Assembly: GCA_002490835.1 (NCBI GenBank)
Contig: DKUU01000028.1
Location: forward strand, 62,001 to 126,000
Source of the DNA: Lachnospiraceae bacterium UBA7196
Lineage (GTDB): Bacteria; Bacillota; Clostridia; Lachnospirales; Lachnospiraceae
Length of the DNA: 64,000 nt
Reading direction: 5' to 3'
Made by a program: the position numbers and the translations under genes. The notes beneath the pieces were generated by a model, which saw nothing but the letters and a program-made list of their open reading frames with translations, made no database searches and was not told the origin of the DNA. Below are positions 59,488 to 64,000 of this stretch, piece after piece. How positions within the stretch are numbered: the stretch's first letter is position 1; every line of letters begins with the position of its first letter.

Positions 59488-59513
59488 GACGGAGCAACTT
59501 CCGTTTCGTTACA
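59488..59513 (-). promoter_or_regulatory. ECF-type promoter of the sigma operon
   Basis: Minus strand TGTAAC (59508-59513), 16 bases, CGTC (59488-59491), about 40 bases before the start. It matches SigX/SigW-type promoters of B. subtilis. An additional extended TATAAT box lies some 30 bases further upstream and could give basal sigma-A expression. Confidence 0.65.
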
Positions 59514-59551
59514 AAAACATTATAACATTTTTAAAAGCGCTTTCCTGTTGG

Positions 59552-59580
59552 TTGCAATCAACACTGTTATTTTGTATGAT
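59552..59580 (+). promoter_or_regulatory. Promoter towards the peptidase remnant and HAD gene
   Basis: TTGCAA (59552-59557), 17 bases, TATGAT (59575-59580). About 55 bases before the first start codon. Confidence 0.5.
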
Positions 59581-59636
59581 ACAAATATAATAAATTGATT
59601 GGAATGGAGAGAAAAGTTTCGGAATAAGGAGGGCAT

Positions 59637-59786
59637 ATGAGGGTATTATTGACATCAGCGGGTTTGGAAACGGAAGAAAAAAGAGGGAAACTGACTCAGC
59701 CCTTAAAAGAGCATCTGCAGCTCACCAATACCTGTGCGCTCGTAATACGGGATCTTGCGGATGGGATGGAGATCGTTGGGGAATAA
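59637..59786 (+). pseudogene. Internally deleted peptidase E (S51-like) gene
   Basis: A 49-codon frame with a good GGAGG start. It begins MRVLLTSAGLETEE, the usual N-terminus of S51 peptidases, and ends LTNTCALVIRDLADGMEIVGE, like the family C-terminus. Some 150 residues that normally lie between, including the Ser and His active site, are absent. The frame is kept, so this is a clean in-frame deletion remnant and not functional as a peptidase. HAD gene follows 30 bases later. Confidence 0.65.
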
Positions 59787-59816
59787 AAAGATATTTTACA
59801 TGCGAAAGGAAAGCAC

Positions 59817-60536
59817 ATGAAACTCCCAAAAATGATATTGTTTGATTACGGGCAGACACTGATTGCGGAAAAATTTGACGGCGTTAAGGGAACCGCGGCT
59901 GTTTTGCAGCATGCCGCAAAAAACAAATATCACCTGACAGCCGAACAGGTACAGGCCAAAGCAGAGGAGATCAATCGCGAGCTTGGAAGGTTTGCTCCTG
60001 AGAAAAGACATCTTTTTCAGATTGAAATACCAAACACCATGTTTACGCCCTATCTTTATGAATCGTTAGGAATTGAAATCGCACTTAGTAATGCCGAACT
60101 CGACACCGTATTCTGGAATGCCGCCGCTCCCGGCGCGCCGACAGAGGGCATTGAAGATTTTCTCCAATATCTGAAAGACAAAGGCATCCGCACAGGCGTG
60201 ATCAGCAATATCTGCTATGCGCCGTCCGTCGTGGCGGACCGCATCAACAGCCTGCTGCCGGACAACGCTTTTGAATTTATCATCACTTCCAGTAATTATA
60301 TCTTCCGTAAGCCAAATAAACGCCTCTTTGATCTGGCTTTGGAAAAGGCTGATCTGCCGTCGGATGAAGTCTGGTATATCGGGGATCAGTACGAATGCGA
60401 CATCAAAGGCGCCTTAAACGCAGGGCTGTTTCCGGTATGGTACATAGGGGCGATCGATCTGCCTTATACGGAAGATGGCAGTATTTTGACCGTAACGGAT
60501 TGGGTAGAATTACGGCGGCGGATGGAGGAATGCTAA
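59817..60536 (+). CDS. HAD-superfamily hydrolase
   Basis: 239 aa. Motif I LFDYGQTLI (nucleophile Asp; second acid replaced by Gly-Gln, a variant of DxD seen in DYGxT subfamilies), motif II GVISNICY, motif III Lys in IFRKPNKRLFDLAL, and motif IV YIGDQYECDIKGALNAG. Probably a small-molecule phosphatase. GGAAAGC before ATG. Ends 4 bases into the convergent FMN-binding gene. Confidence 0.85.
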   Translation: MKLPKMILFDYGQTLIAEKFDGVKGTAAVLQHAAKNKYHLTAEQVQAKAEEINRELGRFAPEKRHLFQIEIPNTMFTPYLYESLGIEIALSNAELDTVFWNAAAPGAPTEGIEDFLQYLKDKGIRTGVISNICYAPSVVADRINSLLPDNAFEFIITSSNYIFRKPNKRLFDLALEKADLPSDEVWYIGDQYECDIKGALNAGLFPVWYIGAIDLPYTEDGSILTVTDWVELRRRMEEC

Positions 60537-60937
60537 TGACAGAGGGCGTTTTCAACAGCCTTCTTGATCACCGTACTGGAATTGGTTGCGCCAGAGACCG
60601 CATCCACGTCGATTTTCTGCTCAGCAACCATTTGGGTGACGACCGCTTCGGCGGCTTTTCCCCGCTCCTGTTTATGCTTTAGAATAACAATGTCCGTCAT
60701 TTCCCCATTTTGAACCGTCACTTCCACCTTTGCATAGATAAAATTCACATCATACTCTCCCACATAAACGCCGTCAGGAATCGCGGAAAAATCCACCTCA
60801 CCTATGGTTGTCTCCTTTACCGCATTTTGATAATCTGCCACACTTTGCAGATAGACCGCCGCAGAAAACAGAACAATCAAAATTAATAATGTGGCGATAC
60901 ACATAATTATCCTTTTCTCGGAGAATTTTTCTTTCAT
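60533..60937 (-). CDS. FMN-binding domain protein, membrane-anchored
   Basis: 134 aa. One N-terminal helix (IIMCIATLLILIVLFSAAVYL) and an extracytoplasmic FMN_bind domain. The motif DAVSGATNSSTVIKKAVENAL has the SGAT-x-S/T sequence where ApbE attaches FMN to Thr. It probably carries electrons outside the membrane, as in flavin-based extracellular electron transfer or RnfG-like systems. No ApbE or electron-transport operon is in the window. The TetR gene is upstream on the same strand and likely controls it. Confidence 0.85.
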   Translation of the reverse strand: MKEKFSEKRIIMCIATLLILIVLFSAAVYLQSVADYQNAVKETTIGEVDFSAIPDGVYVGEYDVNFIYAKVEVTVQNGEMTDIVILKHKQERGKAAEAVVTQMVAEQKIDVDAVSGATNSSTVIKKAVENALCH

Positions 60938-60994
60938 TCCTAATGCTCCTTATCCGAATTTATTTTAAGCTCTGCCAAAACGGCTATTCAAATT

Positions 60995-61627
60995 TTAGCT
61001 AACCGCAATGGAGCGGTACAGCATGGAGAATCCATACTCCAAAAACTGCTCTTTCGATAAGTCCATTGTTTTCGCAATATAGGCTTCCTTGTTTGCGGCA
61101 AGGCGAATGATCCCCGACAGCATCCCCCAGAAGTGAAAGATAGCCGGCATCATTTCCAAATCTCCCCGCAGGTCGCCCTTTTCCATGCCCTCTATCAGAA
61201 AATCCTTCAACTTTTCATTGATCTTTTCCCCGACAAGATAAGTCTCCTTTTCCTCCGGCAGATAATCGCGGTTTTCAAAGTCAATGTTAATCTTCCCAAG
61301 CGCCATCTCAAAATAAAATGGAAACGTCTCCTGATACTGTACCAAGCCCTTACAGATCAGATCGTATCTGGCCTTCGTACCCTCCTGCGCTGCCAGCGCG
61401 GAATCGATGCAGTCATAGAGTTTCTTCATGCTGCCAAGCACCAAAATGCCGACGATCTCCTCCTTGTTCTCAAAATATACATACAACGTCGCCTTGCTGT
61501 ATCCGGCGGCCTTCGCGATATCGTCCATGGATGTAACGGCAATCCCCTTTTCCATAAACAGATTAGATGCTGCGGCGGCGATGCTTTCACGGTGAACGCT
61601 TGGCGGCTCCTTTTTTCTTCTGCCCAT
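60995..61627 (-). CDS. TetR/AcrR-family regulator
   Basis: 210 aa. N-terminal HTH with SIAAAASNLFMEKGIAVTSMDDIAKAAGYSKATLYVYFENKEEI (positions 14-57), then a helical ligand-binding domain. The ATG at 61627 follows AAAGGA; the longer frame adds 19 residues. The palindrome AATTAAAC-N5-GTTTAATT overlaps its own promoter, implying autoregulation. The FMN-binding gene follows in the same direction. Confidence 0.92.
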   Translation of the reverse strand: MGRRKKEPPSVHRESIAAAASNLFMEKGIAVTSMDDIAKAAGYSKATLYVYFENKEEIVGILVLGSMKKLYDCIDSALAAQEGTKARYDLICKGLVQYQETFPFYFEMALGKINIDFENRDYLPEEKETYLVGEKINEKLKDFLIEGMEKGDLRGDLEMMPAIFHFWGMLSGIIRLAANKEAYIAKTMDLSKEQFLEYGFSMLYRSIAVS

Positions 61628-61686
61628 CTGCTTTTCCTTTCCGCAAGTTTTCCATTTCTTTTTCAAACACATTTTCCATATCAAAA

Positions 61687-61734
61687 TAATTAAACCAGTA
61701 GTTTAATTATATAAAATGCTTTTTCATATGTCAA
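61687..61734 (-). promoter_or_regulatory. TetR promoter with overlapping operator
   Basis: Minus strand TTGACA (61729-61734), 17 bases, TATAAT (61706-61711): perfect consensus. The dyad TAATTAAAC-CAGTA-GTTTAATTA (61687-61709) covers the -10 and start-site region and is a clear TetR-type operator. Confidence 0.8.
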
Positions 61735-61820
61735 TGGAGAAATGAACGATAGACTTAGTGCATTGATTTTGGTAGAATAGAAAATAAAATTTTGAACGAA
61801 TCAATAGTTGGGAGAACAGA

Positions 61821-62540
61821 ATGAAAGGAGACGAAAAGTATCCGCTCATCCTGTTTATCCCCGGTTCCGCCTGGCATAAGCAGGAAATGTACAATGATAT
61901 TCCGCAGTATTCACTTCTTGCCAAACGGGGATTTGTGTTTGCCGCAATGGAATATCGGGAGTCCGATCTTGCAGCATTTCCGGCTCAAATTGAAGATGTA
62001 GCTAATGCCTTAAACTTTATCCCAAAGATTGCTGATACGTTTCATATTGATACTAATAGAATTTTTCTTATGGGTAATTCTTCCGGTGCGCATATTGCCA
62101 TGATGTCGATTCTTTTTAACGCGCATGGGTTATGTAATACATTACCGAAAATCTCCGGTGTTATTTGCGAAAGCGGTTCAACGGATCTGCTCATATGTGC
62201 AAAAGAAGCGCTGCCCCCGTGGATGAAAATTCGTCCGTCCGCCGTACTGCTTGGTGTTGATCAGATTGAAGGTCATGAGGAACTCGCAAAAAAGGCTTCC
62301 TGCTCTATGTATATCTCAGAAAACATCGAACTTCCGCCAATCCTGCTGATACACAGTGAATATGATCCAATCGTTTCCGTGGAAAACAGCAGAACATTAT
62401 ACGAAAAGCTCATTGCTTCGCGTCATAATGCCGTTTACTATGAACTGGCAGAAAATGATGCGCATGGGGGCGCGGTCTACTATGATAGTGAAATATTGGA
62501 CATCATTCAGGGATTTTGCAGAAAGTGTCTATCCTGCTAG
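61821..62540 (+). CDS. Alpha/beta hydrolase (esterase/lipase-like), short N-terminus
   Basis: 239 aa. Catalytic triad visible: Ser88 in LMGNSSGAHIAMM, Asp in HSEYDPIVSVENS near 178, His in ENDAHGGAVYYD near 214. The oxyanion region LFIPGSAWHKQ matches BD-FAE/HSL-type esterases. Family members usually have 30-60 more N-terminal residues (first strands) before this motif, so the 5' end may have been lost, or the protein is a compact form. No good Shine-Dalgarno beyond GGGAGAACAG. Divergent from tetR, which may control it. Confidence 0.78.
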   Translation: MKGDEKYPLILFIPGSAWHKQEMYNDIPQYSLLAKRGFVFAAMEYRESDLAAFPAQIEDVANALNFIPKIADTFHIDTNRIFLMGNSSGAHIAMMSILFNAHGLCNTLPKISGVICESGSTDLLICAKEALPPWMKIRPSAVLLGVDQIEGHEELAKKASCSMYISENIELPPILLIHSEYDPIVSVENSRTLYEKLIASRHNAVYYELAENDAHGGAVYYDSEILDIIQGFCRKCLSC

Positions 62541-62583
62541 CGCACCGCCCATACAAATCAAAAGAAAAAGGGGAACAGAAGAA

Positions 62584-63114
62584 ATGATTGAAAACCGAAA
62601 TGTAACTATCATAACCGAAGCGGACGGTAAAAAGCTGGTCTTAATCAATGATATTTGCTTTAAGGCAAAAGTGCGGGATGACTGGACTGCTGTCGAAGAA
62701 TATCTGAAAGCGTATATCGGGGATTTTTACGAAATTGAGCAAACCTCTGAAAAAATATATATTTCGGCAGATTTTCCCGATGAATATGCAAGTTCAGAAA
62801 GCCGTATCGCTTTAAAAGGCGCAGTGGCAAAGGCTAAAGCAAATGCAGCGCAGGCTGTTCCTGAACTTATACAGATAGCAACTAATCCAAAACATGAGGC
62901 AAACCGGAAAGAAAAACACAAAACAGATGCAGTATATGGATGGTATCGCTACAACATCAGATTTTCATTGCCCGTATATGATGACAAAACGGGAAAAATA
63001 GCAAGATATAATATTTATTCAGCAAATATGCTTGTCCGTCATGCGAATGATGGCAGGAAATATCTGTATGATATTCTTGCAATAAAAAAAGAAACGAGCA
63101 GCCCGCTTGAGTGA
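62584..63114 (+). CDS. Protein resembling the C-terminal domain of large mobile-element proteins
   Basis: 176 aa. Contains PKHEANRKEKHKTDAVYGWYRY and ends with KTGKIARYNIYSANMLVRH, GRKYLYDILAIKKETSSPL. These resemble the C-terminal segments of large proteins encoded on integrative conjugative elements and phages, though I cannot name the family with certainty. The first part reads like a stand-alone beta domain, with a possible site AGGGGAAC before ATG. Either a fragment of a larger ancestral protein or a small descendant. Lower GC than the core genes. Confidence 0.6.
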   Translation: MIENRNVTIITEADGKKLVLINDICFKAKVRDDWTAVEEYLKAYIGDFYEIEQTSEKIYISADFPDEYASSESRIALKGAVAKAKANAAQAVPELIQIATNPKHEANRKEKHKTDAVYGWYRYNIRFSLPVYDDKTGKIARYNIYSANMLVRHANDGRKYLYDILAIKKETSSPLE

Positions 63115-63188
63115 AACACTGTACGGTGAAAACCCATTTCTTATTGTTTATAATAATCTATTTCTCCCGCCCTGTCAATCCCCATTTT

Positions 63189-63347
63189 TTAGGAATACAT
63201 TCTGATAAAATTTAAAATACCAATCGCGAAAAGGATGACCGATATGCTTTTCCCTATGATGTTCATTGTAGAAACGATCGTTTCCGCTTCCAGTCGGGTT
63301 TCAATGCTGGAAAACAAAGTAATGTTATCATTCCTGCGGCAGATTTT
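63189..63347 (-). pseudogene. Remnant of an FtsX-type ABC permease
   Basis: The minus-strand frame reads FSSIETRLEAETIVSTMN and IGKSISVILFAIGILNFI, then leaves the expected sequence and stops. This is the core of the last-but-one helix of MacB/FtsX permeases. No start, and the upstream sequence is in other frames. The 334-base gap 63115-63448 holds this remnant and nothing else I can identify. Confidence 0.55.
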
Positions 63348-63448
63348 CTATGCCGCCAAGCGCACGAACCATATTGGGGCCTTTCCCATAATGCTTTTTT
63401 AAGCCACCTTTTCAGCAAAGGTCGTTCCGTTCTCTATCCAAAAAACGG

Positions 63449-64000
63449 TTAAAACAAATCTGACCAATACTGGAACATCCGGCTGATGCTTCCTGCATTG
63501 TTTACATTTAACAGATCAAGCACCATATTATTTTTACTGCCGCCTGAGGCATAATTCACAAATAGGTTTTTCAGGCTGTCAAAAATATTTTCGACGCTGT
63601 CCTCTTTCTTCATTAGCTTATCAAAAAGCGCCTGATAATCTTCTTGTAACCATTTTTCTTCCTCATCCGTATGCGTTACCCTGCCAATCTGCTGGTACGC
63701 CTTCGTCCGCTCCTGTGACTGCCGCACATCTGCACTCACGCCGGTCGCGTTGGGCGCAGAAATGTCTTTCATGCTTTCACTGTACCAGTCCATACCGTTT
63801 TTGTGATCGGCGGCAATTCTGCTGTTATAGTTTTCATATTCTTTGATCAGGTCCTTAAAAGAATCCCGCACGCCCTCTGGTACAAAGGTATCCGCAAAAT
63901 AGTTCAGCGCGTTGACGGAAGAAATCAGATCCAGCTTTGCCGCTTCATGGGACATACTATTATTCCAACGTCCTGCATCCAAGGGTCCCCTGATACTGTC
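63449..64000 (-). CDS. Unrecognised helical protein, probably cut by the window edge
   Basis: An open frame of 183 codons that continues to base 64000; internal starts have no ribosome site, so the true start is probably outside. Soluble and largely helical, with charged and Asn-rich segments (DSFKDLIKEYENYNSRIAAD, DEEEKWLQEDYQALFDKLMK). No family recognised. It lies beside mobile-element-like remnants and could belong to a conjugative element or a secreted LXG-like protein; neither is supported by a motif. Confidence 0.5.
   Translation of the reverse strand, partial: DSIRGPLDAGRWNNSMSHEAAKLDLISSVNALNYFADTFVPEGVRDSFKDLIKEYENYNSRIAADHKNGMDWYSESMKDISAPNATGVSADVRQSQERTKAYQQIGRVTHTDEEEKWLQEDYQALFDKLMKKEDSVENIFDSLKNLFVNYASGGSKNNMVLDLLNVNNAGSISRMFQYWSDLF

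Noticed and set aside
59541..59552. A catabolite-response-like dyad AAAGCGCTTT near the sigma promoter
   Set aside because: Too short and mismatched to the cre consensus to call.
1..64000. CRISPR arrays, rRNA operons, intact insertion sequences, prophage structural genes
   Set aside because: No direct-repeat/spacer pattern, rRNA sequence, transposase or phage structural gene was seen on either strand.

Overview
The window reads as chromosomal DNA of a low-to-mid GC Gram-positive anaerobe of the Clostridia, most likely a Lachnospiraceae member. The evidence is the family set: a two-GerMN-domain lipoprotein, YtaF, a PrsA-type foldase, a B. subtilis-type ThyA, consensus sigma-A promoters with strong Shine-Dalgarno sites, LexA boxes of the GAAC-N4-GTTC type, and a CIRCE element. 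Most genes lie on the minus strand. No rRNA, CRISPR array, intact prophage or complete insertion sequence was seen.

Left part (1-14.5 kb): the 5' part of htpG with a CIRCE operator, a PrsA-like lipoprotein, a PHP phosphoesterase, ilvE, a sensorless hybrid histidine kinase, folA-thyA, a beta-CASP metallo-hydrolase, ytaF convergent with a Ca2+-type P-ATPase, a GreA-like factor and tRNA-Gly(GCC). Two copies of a 136-147 bp inverted-repeat element with compensating arm changes sit at 2.2 and 7.8 kb; a diverged relative lies at 13.2 kb.

A more AT-rich accessory stretch (14.6-18.9 kb) holds a truncated surface-repeat gene, an orphan two-helix membrane protein, a secreted Cys/His-rich triple-repeat protein, an anchored GH3 enzyme and a promoter-driven purine-rich transcription unit of unknown nature.

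From 19 to 48 kb the content is mostly core: a LUD protein; a hydrogenase-like H-domain fused to a chemotaxis signalling domain; glyA-hom-lysC; a PAP2-like protein; a glycosyltransferase; a LexA-controlled cluster of DUF1653, 5'-nucleotidase and mutY; thrH; comEA-response regulator-kinase-GerMN-comEC-holA; a solute-binding protein; argJ-argB-argD; a nucleotidyltransferase-fold protein and a MATE exporter.

The right part (48.7-64 kb) is accessory. A Bce-type antimicrobial-peptide module (response regulator, intramembrane-sensing kinase, ATPase, permease) is interrupted by a PIN/AbrB toxin-antitoxin pair and by two gene remnants. An ECF sigma/anti-sigma pair follows, then an internally deleted peptidase E, a HAD phosphatase, a TetR regulator with an FMN-binding protein, an alpha/beta hydrolase, and remnants that look like parts of mobile elements and an FtsX permease. 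A 10-mer, GTTTACATAA, occurs exactly ten times in the window, far above chance. All functions are inferred from sequence reading alone; no database search was run.
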